From assembly GCF_014636865.1 (NCBI RefSeq), contig NZ_BMER01000001.1, positions 918,718 through 982,717 on the forward strand: 64,000 nucleotides of DNA. The letters are read 5' to 3'. This DNA comes from Parapedobacter pyrenivorans (GTDB taxonomy: Bacteria > Bacteroidota > Bacteroidia > Sphingobacteriales > Sphingobacteriaceae). The translations under genes and the position numbers were made by a program. This document shows, in pieces, positions 1-8,619 of this stretch. The notes beneath the pieces are model-generated. The model was given only the letters and a program-made list of their open reading frames with translations. It did no database searches and was not told the origin of the DNA. The stretch's first letter is position 1. The number at the start of each line of letters is the position of its first letter.

Positions 1-337
1 CGACCACTTCATCCAAAGCCGACACATCCTCCTCGAGGATGACGTCGATGGTTGCGCGGTTGTTGATGGCGATTTCCTGCGGCGCACTGCCCAACAAAGT
101 AAACACCAGTACGGCATCGCCCGCGGTGCCGATTCGGTAGTTGCCTTGGGCATCCGATGCCGTAGCCGTACCGGCACCTTTTACCGTCACACTGACGCCC
201 GGCGCAGGCGTGCCGTCTTGGAAGCGGACTTTTCCGGTCACGGTGATGGGCGATTGTGCGTAGGCCAAGCCAGCCCAACCTACCAACAGCGCGATTACGA
301 AACCGTAGCTTCGTCTTTTTGTAAAACGTTTGCTCAT
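1..337 (-). CDS. SusC/RagA-type TonB-linked outer-membrane receptor, N-terminal part
   Basis: The reading frame starts at ATG 337 and runs off the left edge. The first 28 residues are a signal peptide ending in AYAQS. A CarboxypepD_reg-like beta-sandwich follows (motifs VTGKV, GTPAPGVSVTVKG, TATASDAQGNY, LVFTLLG). The last visible residues, ALDEVV, are the TonB-box region that opens the plug domain in SusC proteins. The family imports glycan oligomers across the outer membrane with a SusD lipoprotein, which would lie outside the window. It is transcribed in the same direction as the GH2-lyase gene that ends 106 bases upstream, so the two probably belong to one polysaccharide utilisation locus. 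The substrate cannot be read from this fragment. Confidence 0.9.
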   Translation of the reverse strand, partial: MSKRFTKRRSYGFVIALLVGWAGLAYAQSPITVTGKVRFQDGTPAPGVSVTVKGAGTATASDAQGNYRIGTAGDAVLVFTLLGSAPQEIAINNRATIDVILEEDVSALDEVV

Positions 338-443
338 CTGTATAGGTTTATATGAGTTTATAAAATAGTTACCGGTAGCAAAAGTACCCGCGGGTAAGCC
401 TTGTAATGGGGTAATTATCGGTTGAATGTGGGGTAAAAAATGT

Positions 444-3400
444 TCAGAACCATAATAGTGGATGGCGTAAGGGAAGATTCCGTATCACTTCCGTCTCGGA
501 GGGGTGGTGTTCCAGCGATGACCAGGTATTCAGCAACTCCCTATTGCCATAGGCCAGGGCACCCAAAAGGAGAAATGGCTGCGCAACGGGCCAGTTATCC
601 CAATACATTACGTCCTGCCCGTGTGGCCACTTGCCTTTGTGTTGCATGTAGGGCAGCATATATTGGATTCCTTTTTTTATGGAACGGTCGTTTTCCGTGG
701 CATAGGTCCAGAGATTTTCCTCCGGACTGGAAAGCAGGTGGCAGATGGTCGCCATCGCGTCGAGGTTAAAGAGCGAATAACCATAAGGCTTGGTGCGTTC
801 GGTTTCCAATGGAAAGCTTCCGTCATCGGCCATCTGTTTAGGGAGGAGTACCGTTTTATATCGTTCGGCACATTGATGCAGGATGATTTCATTTCCGGTA
901 TACCGGGCGAAGGCTGCCACTTGCATCACCCAACAGGTTCCATGGTTGTTTTCAGCATTCATTTCTTCGATCCCGTACGGATGGGTGGTGAGCCATGTGA
1001 GGTAGTCTCCGAACCACTGTTTGGTACCCTGAAGCGTCTCGACATTTAGTAATCCCGCATCGGCCAGTATTTTCAGTGCCTGAGCTACCTCAATCAGATG
1101 AATCGTATCGATAATGCCTATCCCTCTTCCGGTGACACGGCCCTTGATGGCTTGGGCGTATGGGAGCGAGGGGTTCATCCGGGTATCGGGGTCGACGAAC
1201 CAAGCCACTATATGCCGCAGGGCGTGGTGGACGTACGTTTCGTCACCCGTGAGTTTCCATGCCGATACCAAGGCACCTACAACGCGGCTGAAACGGATCA
1301 TGGCCAGGCGATGGTCCACAAAATTGTCGGGGTTGGTAACGCCATCCCGACGGATATAAGGCCCATCCGGATTATCTGGATCGGGCCACCAGTAGTCGCC
1401 TTCCGAGTAGAAATCGTGCTTGCTTCCTGCACTGCGTTTGGCGGTGCTGACCGTGACCGTTTCGGGCTGTTGCGAAAGCGCCCATTGCGCATCTTGCAAG
1501 GTTTTTTCGCGTAGCGTTTCGACAACCACGGTTTCGACGGAATCTTGTGGCAATGGTGCGTCTGTGAGCTGCAACACCGACGTTTCCAAGCCATCCACCG
1601 CTGCAGCCACCGCGAGGTTGCTTCCTGTCTGTTTCAACCGGATCATGGCCCTGCCATTATAGGCTTGCACCGTCCGTGAACCATCCGAAGTACCGAGGTC
1701 GGCCAGCATTTTACCATCACCAGCGAGGGAGAAACGGATGTAATCTGCTGCATCCAAGCACAATACACCATTTTCATCGCGCAGCGTTGCCTGGAGGGTA
1801 AGCGTATCGGCATTCGTGCACAATACGTCGAGGTGTATGGTAGCGGGCCTAGACCATTTGGCAGTCTGGTAAACCTGGGTTATGCTGTCTTTTACGGTAA
1901 TGTCCCCTCTTTTTGCGACCACCTCCAATTTATTTTGACCTTCCCGGAACACGACCATCCAACGTAAACCTGCCGCAGGAAAATCCTGGCTGTTGCGCTT
2001 ACGAGTACCTTGGCTTATGCCGTTAACAAACAGTTCGGCCTCGGCACCGTTGGAATATACCTTAACCATCTTCTCCTCCCCAGGCTCACCCCAGCGCACC
2101 GGCCAGGTGTGGCCATAGATATGTACCATCGGATCTTCGGTCCAATATGACTGAAAGATGTAGTACGATTCTTTTTTATTGAAATTGCGTTCCACCACGC
2201 CCTTTTGGTTGACATACGGCACGGGATTTTCGGGCCGGATGGGTGTAGAAAAATCCTTGAACGGCCAATACGCGGTACCTGTAAGCCAGGGCATGGTTTC
2301 CTGCTCTTTAAGATGCCAGTCGATGAGGTTACAGATGTAGCTTTCGCTCCAATCACCGTCTTTGGAAACCCTTGCCGGCCCACCGAATAATGAGGCATCC
2401 CCCGCGCGTTCATCGGCCGAAGTACTGTGCATCACTGTGGAGAGCCCATTGTCGGGGCTTTCAGAATGGCGGCGGGCATGGCTATCGCCACCCCACTCGA
2501 CATGGAGGAAATGGTCTACCTTTTCGAACTCAGCGGCTGTGGCCGTCTTATAGTCGGTATAGATGCCACGGTACCAGCCTGCCCAGATGGAAGGGGAGTA
2601 GACATCTACGATGTCTTTGCAGAAGTCGCACCTGCGGATAGCCGTTTTGCGGGTGGGATCGATCTGATGCGACAGGTCATTCAATTCTTTCATGAACGCC
2701 CGGATCTGCTGTTGGTCAAACACCTCGAAATCACCAGGCCAATCGTTTTCATTACCCAAACCCCAGATGATTACCGCAGGGTGGTTATAATGCTGCTCAA
2801 TCATATTGGTCAACATCCGGCGGGCTTGTGCCTTATACACATCACCACCCAAACCGCCGCGGCACCAGGGTATCTCCTCCCATACGAGGATACCTAAGCT
2901 GTCACAAGCTTCCAATACGATGCGTGATTGCTGATAGTGACCCAACCGGATGAAATTGACGCCCATTTCTTTCATCATACGCATCTCCTGCCAGATCATA
3001 TCTTCGGTCATGGCGGCGGCTACCCCAGCGTGATCTTCATGGCGGTGGGTCCCGCGAAGCAAGAGTCGCTCGCCGTTGAGGTAAAAGGGGCCTTTTTTTG
3101 CAAATTCAAAATGACGGAACCCTATCCGCTCGGTATGGATGGCCGTGTCTTTGCCGGCCGACAGGGAGAGGCGGAGGGTATATAATTGCGGCTCCGTTGG
3201 CGACCATAGCGCCGGCCGCTCTATTTGGATCCCCATAAGAGCTGCTACCGGGTCACGAAGCGTAGTTAGGTGTTGCTGTTGCCTGGCAACGAGCCGGCCT
3301 TTGGGATCGAAGAGTTGAACGATGACATCTGCTTCAGGTACCTGATCGGGATTGTGGAAACGGGCGTTTAATTGAATGTGACCCTCGCGTCCTTTCGCAT

Positions 3401-4025
3401 CTATCGTTGCGGAGGCAAAAAGCTTATCGACGGACAGCTGGGGCACATAGACCAGGTTGAGATAACGGTATATACCCCCATATAGGTTGAAATCTGACAT
3501 GTCGGACGGAATGAGTTCGAGGTCGCGCGAATTGTCGCATCGGATAGAAAGCGGCACCTGCCCACGGAACTGTTCTGTATAGGCTGCTGTTGACTTAAAT
3601 GCTTCAATGGCTTCCGTGATGTCCACGGTCCATTCGTCATATCCTCCTATATGCTCGGCGACCTTTTGCTTATAGATGTAAACCGACGTTTTTTGGCCGG
3701 CTCCTTCAAAATGGAGCAAGATACGCCCGTTGTCATACGGATTATCGATATCCAACATTGTCCGGTACCAACCGGGGCCTTGATAGTAATTGACACCTGG
3801 TGCTACAGCATCGTGGGCATTAAAGCAATGGGGAAGAGTTACCGCTTCCCAAATGGGTGACGCCTCCGGACTACCAGGTTTGTATGGCCTCACGGCTTCC
3901 CAGATACCGCCAAGGTCTTGGCGTACAAATTCCCAATTCTCGGTGAGGCGGTGCTTTTGCTGGGCTAGCGAAATGGTTACCACAAATAAGGGTAGCAAGG
4001 CAGTAATGAATCGAATACTTTTCAC
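444..4025 (-). CDS. Secreted GH2 glycosidase fused to an alginate-lyase-family domain
   Basis: A protein of 1193 residues with a signal peptide ending near SLAQQ (residue 22). Residues about 25-320 look like the GH2 sugar-binding and immunoglobulin-like domains, and 320-620 like the GH2 TIM barrel. The acid/base glutamate sits in GLGNEND (about residue 427) and the nucleophile in HVEWGG (about 509). After a C-terminal GH2 sandwich, a second enzyme begins near residue 845: YSEGDYWWPDP, IRRDG, NPDNF and ENNHGT are hallmarks of the alginate lyase family (PF05426; PL5/PL38-like fold), which cleaves uronate-containing chains by beta-elimination. The frame is open throughout, so this is a real fusion and not two genes. 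It lies just upstream of susC. A coupled attack on a uronate- and galactose- or glucuronate-containing glycan is inferred; the exact linkage is unknown. Confidence 0.88.
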   Translation of the reverse strand: MKSIRFITALLPLFVVTISLAQQKHRLTENWEFVRQDLGGIWEAVRPYKPGSPEASPIWEAVTLPHCFNAHDAVAPGVNYYQGPGWYRTMLDIDNPYDNGRILLHFEGAGQKTSVYIYKQKVAEHIGGYDEWTVDITEAIEAFKSTAAYTEQFRGQVPLSIRCDNSRDLELIPSDMSDFNLYGGIYRYLNLVYVPQLSVDKLFASATIDAKGREGHIQLNARFHNPDQVPEADVIVQLFDPKGRLVARQQQHLTTLRDPVAALMGIQIERPALWSPTEPQLYTLRLSLSAGKDTAIHTERIGFRHFEFAKKGPFYLNGERLLLRGTHRHEDHAGVAAAMTEDMIWQEMRMMKEMGVNFIRLGHYQQSRIVLEACDSLGILVWEEIPWCRGGLGGDVYKAQARRMLTNMIEQHYNHPAVIIWGLGNENDWPGDFEVFDQQQIRAFMKELNDLSHQIDPTRKTAIRRCDFCKDIVDVYSPSIWAGWYRGIYTDYKTATAAEFEKVDHFLHVEWGGDSHARRHSESPDNGLSTVMHSTSADERAGDASLFGGPARVSKDGDWSESYICNLIDWHLKEQETMPWLTGTAYWPFKDFSTPIRPENPVPYVNQKGVVERNFNKKESYYIFQSYWTEDPMVHIYGHTWPVRWGEPGEEKMVKVYSNGAEAELFVNGISQGTRKRNSQDFPAAGLRWMVVFREGQNKLEVVAKRGDITVKDSITQVYQTAKWSRPATIHLDVLCTNADTLTLQATLRDENGVLCLDAADYIRFSLAGDGKMLADLGTSDGSRTVQAYNGRAMIRLKQTGSNLAVAAAVDGLETSVLQLTDAPLPQDSVETVVVETLREKTLQDAQWALSQQPETVTVSTAKRSAGSKHDFYSEGDYWWPDPDNPDGPYIRRDGVTNPDNFVDHRLAMIRFSRVVGALVSAWKLTGDETYVHHALRHIVAWFVDPDTRMNPSLPYAQAIKGRVTGRGIGIIDTIHLIEVAQALKILADAGLLNVETLQGTKQWFGDYLTWLTTHPYGIEEMNAENNHGTCWVMQVAAFARYTGNEIILHQCAERYKTVLLPKQMADDGSFPLETERTKPYGYSLFNLDAMATICHLLSSPEENLWTYATENDRSIKKGIQYMLPYMQHKGKWPHGQDVMYWDNWPVAQPFLLLGALAYGNRELLNTWSSLEHHPSETEVIRNLPLRHPLLWF

Positions 4026-4162
4026 AATAAAATAATGCTATATGATGGATTATCCTGATCGAAACGGTAAAACTAGCTGGCTTCCCGGACAATTGGGGGT
4101 ATAAATCGATTGATTATGGGGCGAAAATTGTTCGATGCCACGCGCTGATGCGCCAAAGTTCG

Positions 4163-4170
4163 TATTTTTA
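4163..4170 (+). promoter_or_regulatory. Possible -7 element of the beta-lactamase gene
   Basis: TATTTTTA resembles the Bacteroidota -7 box TAnnTTTG and ends 6 bases before ATG 4177. No TTG lies at the expected distance upstream. If it is used, the transcript would be nearly leaderless. This is a weak call from the motif alone. Confidence 0.3.
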
Positions 4171-4176
4171 CGACTT

Positions 4177-5091
4177 ATGATCGCTTCATTAAAAAAATGG
4201 ATATCGGTAGGCTGTCTGTTATTGGTTGCAGCTTGTGGGACGCCCGCCCGGAAAACAAATGCTTTACTGCAACAAATCGAACAAATCGCCGCTTCAAAAA
4301 ATGCCGAGATCGGCGTAGCAATCGCGCGGGACGACGGGAACGATGTAGTGATGTACAATGCCGACAAACGCTTTCCGATGCAGAGTGTTTTTAAATTCCA
4401 TATAGCGGCAGCGTTGTTGTCCGAAATCGACAAGGGAAAATTCGCAGTAGATCAGCGGATAATAATCGGGCCAGAGGACCTTACACCCGATATTTGGAGC
4501 CCGATAAGGGAAGCGTATCCAACGGGGGTGGAATTGACTATTGCTGACGCAATGGAATACATGGTTTCCCAAAGCGACAATGTGGCATGCGATGTTTTAT
4601 TAAGGCTCATTGGTGGCCCCGAGGTGGTTGAAGACTTTTTTATCGAACGGGGTATAACTGATATTTCGATAAAAATTAATGAAGAAATAATGCAAGCGAA
4701 CTGGGACCTGCAATTCCAAAACTGGACCACACCGAGAGCAGCCAATGAGGCATTGGCTTTGTTCTATCGCAATGAAAACGGTCAGCTATCGAAAGAAAGC
4801 CATAATTTCATCTGGGAAGTGATGGAAAAAACGCAAACCGGGCCAAACAGGCTAAAGGGGCACCTCCCTATTGGTACGGTCGTTGCCCACAAAACTGGCT
4901 TTTCTGGAACGAATGAGGAAGGCATTACGGCGGCAGTACACGATATTGGCGTCATTAGATTGCCACAAGGCAGCCATTTTTTCATTAGCGTATTCCTCAC
5001 AAACTCTACTGAAAATATCGAAACAAACGAACGGATAATCGCCGATATTGCAAAAGCGGCGTGGGATTACTTTACCAACGAGACAGAATAG
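4177..5091 (+). CDS. Class A (subclass A2-like) beta-lactamase, lipoprotein
   Basis: The start at ATG 4177 is preferred over ATG 4135 because it places a clean lipoprotein signal at the N-terminus (lipobox LVAAC, Cys20). With this start the protein has 304 residues and the active-site serine is residue 70 in QSVFKF (S-x-x-K). The SDN triad is at 133-135 and KTG at 239-241. The region INEEIMQ... before QNWTTP fits the omega-loop glutamate of the A2 group (CfxA, PER, CblA-like). These enzymes hydrolyse penicillins and cephalosporins in the periplasm; the lipobox suggests membrane anchoring. The gene stands alone between a divergent glycosidase gene and a sensor kinase, with no mobile element around it, which favours an intrinsic chromosomal gene. 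The actual substrate range cannot be read here. Confidence 0.9.
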   Translation: MIASLKKWISVGCLLLVAACGTPARKTNALLQQIEQIAASKNAEIGVAIARDDGNDVVMYNADKRFPMQSVFKFHIAAALLSEIDKGKFAVDQRIIIGPEDLTPDIWSPIREAYPTGVELTIADAMEYMVSQSDNVACDVLLRLIGGPEVVEDFFIERGITDISIKINEEIMQANWDLQFQNWTTPRAANEALALFYRNENGQLSKESHNFIWEVMEKTQTGPNRLKGHLPIGTVVAHKTGFSGTNEEGITAAVHDIGVIRLPQGSHFFISVFLTNSTENIETNERIIADIAKAAWDYFTNETE

Positions 5092-5158
5092 CTTTAGCGG
5101 CTTCATAGCTGATTTTGTAGTTGACAAGGGTGGTCTCCATATTTAACTATTATTAAGT

Positions 5159-5166
5159 TATATTTG
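5159..5166 (+). promoter_or_regulatory. -7 element upstream of the sensor kinase
   Basis: TATATTTG matches the Bacteroidota -7 consensus TAnnTTTG exactly, 47 bases before ATG 5214. No convincing -33 TTG at about 19 bases was found, so only half of the promoter is supported. Confidence 0.4.
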
Positions 5167-5213
5167 CTATTCGACAGATGGTTTAGGCTGTCTAGATTAA
5201 TACATGACTTGTA

Positions 5214-6575
5214 ATGTTGGTATGGTTTCAGAATTTTTGGCATAAACTAGTCGGTAACCCAGAGCATATGACCGCTGAACAGCGGGCATTTCATGTGATT
5301 GGCGTGATCACAATCGCTTTGATGCTCTTCCTAATCCCCGTGAACATCGCTCTCGAACTCCGGGTTGTGTCTGTTATGCTCGTCATTATTGCAATTATAT
5401 TGGTCGTGCTTTACGTCCGATCCAGGATATACGGAAAGTATACATTCAGCTTGCTATTTTACGCAGGAGCAAGCTATTTGGTCGTCACGATTACGTTCCT
5501 GTACAATTCGGGTAGCCAGGGCTCTGCACTGTACCTATTTCTGCTGACTTACCTTTTTCTGATTGCCTTCACCAACCACCGCTTTCACCGAGTTTGGACG
5601 TTACTTCATTTACTTGTGCCAACCTCGTTACTTTACCTGGAATATATCGCTCCCCATCTCATCCCCGATATATACGCTGATGTGCAATACCGATCTATTG
5701 ACATAGCAACAACAATGATCGTCATCGTGATTTGTACGTACGGCATCACCATTTACCTGAGAAGCAACTACGAAAGGGAACGGGGAAAAGCAGAACAACG
5801 TGCCCTTAAAATTGAAGCACAAAACCACGAGATCAGTTTGCAGAATAAGCTCCTTCAGCAGTCTAATAGTGAGAAAATACGGTTGATATCCATACTTGCA
5901 CATGACCTCCGCAACCCAATGAGCGCAATAACGGGCGTATTGGAAATTCTCACCGAACAAAAGCTACCAGACGACGTACAGAAAAAAATGAAAGAAGAGC
6001 TCTTACTAGCTTCTCGAAATACTAGTGAATTGCTTGATAATCTCCTTTCTTGGACGTCCAACCAGATCAAAGGCCTGAAACCGACGCTAACAAAGGTACA
6101 TCCGGAGCATGTCGTTGCCAATGTACTTGAAATCCAGCGATTCGTTGCGAACAAAAAGGGAATTACGATACGGACATCTTTCGAGCCGGATGTGGAGGTC
6201 CGAGCGGACATAGACATGCTGGAACTTGTTATCAGAAATCTCATCAGCAATGCCCTGAAATTCACACCAAAAAATGGGGCGATTGATATTTTGGTACGTA
6301 AAGATGACGCCAACTCCACACTGACTATCCGTGATAGCGGGATTGGGATTTCAAAGGAAGATTTAAATCTGTTATTTGACGGCGATATCCAATCTACCTA
6401 TGGCACAGAGCATGAAAAAGGGTTCGGTATGGGGTTATTTCTATCCAAACAACTCGTCAGCCTGAATAGCGGAAAAATAGGGGCAGAAAGCACGTTGGGT
6501 GAAGGGTCTGTTTTTTTTGTCTCGTTACCACTTTACCAACACGAAGAGTTGGCCGAACCGGCTTTGAGCAGTTAA
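5214..6575 (+). CDS. Membrane-bound sensor histidine kinase
   Basis: 453 residues. Residues about 25-200 form roughly six hydrophobic segments with short loops, then a charged coiled-coil linker (QNHEISLQNKLLQQSNSEK). The HisKA domain has the phosphoacceptor His230 in LAHDLRNP. The HATPase domain shows an N box (LISNALKFTP), a G1 box (DSGIGIS) and a G2-like GFGMGLFLSKQL. There is no PAS or receiver domain and no response-regulator gene next to it, so it is an orphan kinase; the membrane part itself is the likely sensor. The signal is unknown. The preceding beta-lactamase gene is on the same strand but 122 bases away, with a possible separate promoter in between. Confidence 0.92.
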   Translation: MLVWFQNFWHKLVGNPEHMTAEQRAFHVIGVITIALMLFLIPVNIALELRVVSVMLVIIAIILVVLYVRSRIYGKYTFSLLFYAGASYLVVTITFLYNSGSQGSALYLFLLTYLFLIAFTNHRFHRVWTLLHLLVPTSLLYLEYIAPHLIPDIYADVQYRSIDIATTMIVIVICTYGITIYLRSNYERERGKAEQRALKIEAQNHEISLQNKLLQQSNSEKIRLISILAHDLRNPMSAITGVLEILTEQKLPDDVQKKMKEELLLASRNTSELLDNLLSWTSNQIKGLKPTLTKVHPEHVVANVLEIQRFVANKKGITIRTSFEPDVEVRADIDMLELVIRNLISNALKFTPKNGAIDILVRKDDANSTLTIRDSGIGISKEDLNLLFDGDIQSTYGTEHEKGFGMGLFLSKQLVSLNSGKIGAESTLGEGSVFFVSLPLYQHEELAEPALSS

Positions 6576-6597
6576 GCAATTTTATTGAAAAAACCTT

Positions 6598-6605
6598 TAC
6601 CTTTG
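6598..6605 (+). promoter_or_regulatory. -7 element upstream of hflX
   Basis: TACCTTTG followed by CA matches the Bacteroidota -7 box exactly. The nearest TTG (6585-6587) is only 10 bases upstream, too close for a standard -33. If used, the hflX message carries a leader of about 105 bases. Confidence 0.4.
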
Positions 6606-6717
6606 CATTTTGTTAATTACCATAACGCCGTGTAATACACACTACAAGCACCATGTGTAGCAGCCGCTTGTGACAAACGCTAAGTAATTTTTTGTTTTTA
6701 ACTTTTATTTTCAATAC

Positions 6718-7917
6718 ATGGCAAAACAACAGCTATTTGAAACCGCTATAAAACCCGAAACCGCCATATTGGTCGGCATTGTCCTTCCTGACGAAAGCGA
6801 GGAGAAAGAGCAAGAGTACTTGGAAGAATTAGCCTTTTTGGTGGATACCGCCGGCGGCGTTGTGAAGCAAGTATTTACACAAAAGCTCAATCATCCCGAT
6901 CGGGCTACGTTTGTCGGTTCCGGCAAGCTAGACGAAATAAAGGCTTACGTGGAAGCTGAGGAAATCGACATTGTCGTATTTGACGACGAATTATCGCCTT
7001 CCCAATTGCGCAATATCGAGCGGGAGCTGCAGGTGAAGATCTTAGACCGTAGCAACCTAATCCTTGATATATTCGCCCGAAGGGCCAAAACAGCACAGGC
7101 CAAAACACAGGTGGAGTTGGCTCAATTGCAATACCTGTTACCGCGCCTTACCCGCATGTGGACCCACTTGGAGCGCCAGCGGGGTGGTATCGGCATGCGG
7201 GGGCCCGGTGAAAGCCAAATCGAAAGTGACCGCCGCATGATTTTGAATAAGATTGCGTTGCTGAAGGAGCGGCTAAAGGCCATTGATAAACAAGCCGAGA
7301 CCCAACGCAAGAACCGAGGGCAGCTTATTCGCGTGGCGTTGGTGGGTTATACGAACGTAGGCAAATCAACCATCATGAACCTAATCTCAAAATCAGAGGT
7401 GTTTGCCGAGAATAAGCTGTTCGCAACCTTAGATACTACGGTGCGCAAGGTGGTGATCGAAAACCTGCCTTTTCTACTTTCAGATACGGTTGGATTTATC
7501 CGCAAACTGCCACACCATCTGGTTGAATGTTTCAAATCGACATTGGATGAAGTACGGGAAGCCGATGTATTGCTGCATGTAGTGGATATCTCCCACCCCA
7601 GTTTTGAGGATCACATCCGAGCGGTAAACGAAACGTTGAGGGAATTGAGCGCATTGGATAAGCCTACCATTACGGTTTTTAATAAAATCGATGCTTACCG
7701 CCCTGAAAGCGAACAGCATGAAGAGGGCACCGATATGGAGCCCCAACCGGTTTCTTTGGAGGACTTCAAAAGCAGCTGGATGGGTAAGCACAATAGCCCC
7801 GCGGTATTCATTTCGGCCACCGATAAAATGAATGTAGATGAATTCAGGAAACTGCTCTATGAAACGGTAGTGAACATGCACACAGAAAGGTATCCGTACG
7901 ATAATTTGTTGTACTAA
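6718..7917 (+). CDS. hflX: Ribosome-associated GTPase HflX
   Basis: 399 residues, normal for HflX. The N-terminal HflX domain carries VGSGKLDEI and FDDELSPSQLRN. A coiled linker with RGGIGMRGPGESQIE is the family signature. The G domain has G1 GYTNVGKST (about 210-218), G2 ATLDTT, G3 DTVGFI and G4 NKID. HflX splits or rescues stalled 70S ribosomes, notably under heat stress. The stop codon is three bases before the GTG of lipB, so the two are translationally close and very likely co-transcribed; no functional link between them is known. Confidence 0.97.
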   Translation: MAKQQLFETAIKPETAILVGIVLPDESEEKEQEYLEELAFLVDTAGGVVKQVFTQKLNHPDRATFVGSGKLDEIKAYVEAEEIDIVVFDDELSPSQLRNIERELQVKILDRSNLILDIFARRAKTAQAKTQVELAQLQYLLPRLTRMWTHLERQRGGIGMRGPGESQIESDRRMILNKIALLKERLKAIDKQAETQRKNRGQLIRVALVGYTNVGKSTIMNLISKSEVFAENKLFATLDTTVRKVVIENLPFLLSDTVGFIRKLPHHLVECFKSTLDEVREADVLLHVVDISHPSFEDHIRAVNETLRELSALDKPTITVFNKIDAYRPESEQHEEGTDMEPQPVSLEDFKSSWMGKHNSPAVFISATDKMNVDEFRKLLYETVVNMHTERYPYDNLLY

Positions 7918-7920
7918 AGG

Positions 7921-8619
7921 GTGAATAAAAAAGTAATTTTCGAGGACTGGGGGCTAATGGATTACCAAGTGGCTTGGGATAGGCAGGAAGCCTTGTTTGC
8001 TCAAGTAGTGGCCCAAAAATCGGCCAACCGATTAGCGGGAACGTTATCCCCTACCACGAATTACCTCATCTTTACCGAGCATCCGCATGTATATACGCTG
8101 GGCAAAAGCGGAAAACCTGAAAACCTGCTATTGGATGAGCAGGGGTTGAAAGAAAAGCAGGCATCCTTCCATAAGATAAACCGCGGTGGGGACATCACTT
8201 ATCATGGGCCGGGCCAGCTGGTGGGCTACCCAATCCTTGACCTCGATAATTTCTTTACGGATATCCACTTGTATCTTCGTACGCTGGAGGAAGCGGTCAT
8301 CCGTACGTTGGCGGATTATGGCATAGCGGCCGGTCGATACCCGGGGTATACGGGGGTATGGCTGGATGCCGACAACGACCGGGCACGCAAGATATGCGCA
8401 TTGGGTGTACGCGCCAGTCGCTGGGTAACCATGCATGGATTTGCCTTCAATGTGAATGCCGACCTCGATTACTTCGGCAACATCGTGCCCTGTGGCATCG
8501 ATGACAAGGATGTAACGTCCATGCAACGGGAACTGGGTGCATTGCAGGACATCAACGCCGTGAAGGGCCGACTAAAAAATCATATTGCTGAATTGTTTGG
8601 GATGGAGCTTAGCGATTAA
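7921..8619 (+). CDS. lipB: Octanoyl-[acyl carrier protein]:protein transferase LipB
   Basis: 232 residues. The family signature RGGDITYHGPGQLVGYPI is present, with the acyl-accepting cysteine in VPCGI and the catalytic lysine in the ARKICALGV segment. LipB moves the octanoyl group from acyl carrier protein to the lipoyl domains of pyruvate and 2-oxoglutarate dehydrogenase and the glycine cleavage H protein; LipA then inserts sulfur. The start is GTG 7921, immediately behind an AAAGG stretch that overlaps the hflX stop. The 3' end overlaps the convergent S41 peptidase gene by 11 bases. Confidence 0.96.
   Translation: MNKKVIFEDWGLMDYQVAWDRQEALFAQVVAQKSANRLAGTLSPTTNYLIFTEHPHVYTLGKSGKPENLLLDEQGLKEKQASFHKINRGGDITYHGPGQLVGYPILDLDNFFTDIHLYLRTLEEAVIRTLADYGIAAGRYPGYTGVWLDADNDRARKICALGVRASRWVTMHGFAFNVNADLDYFGNIVPCGIDDKDVTSMQRELGALQDINAVKGRLKNHIAELFGMELSD

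Noticed and set aside
4135-4176. Upstream ATG of the beta-lactamase frame
   Set aside because: The 14 extra residues would precede the lipoprotein signal and spoil it; ATG 4177 gives a standard signal.
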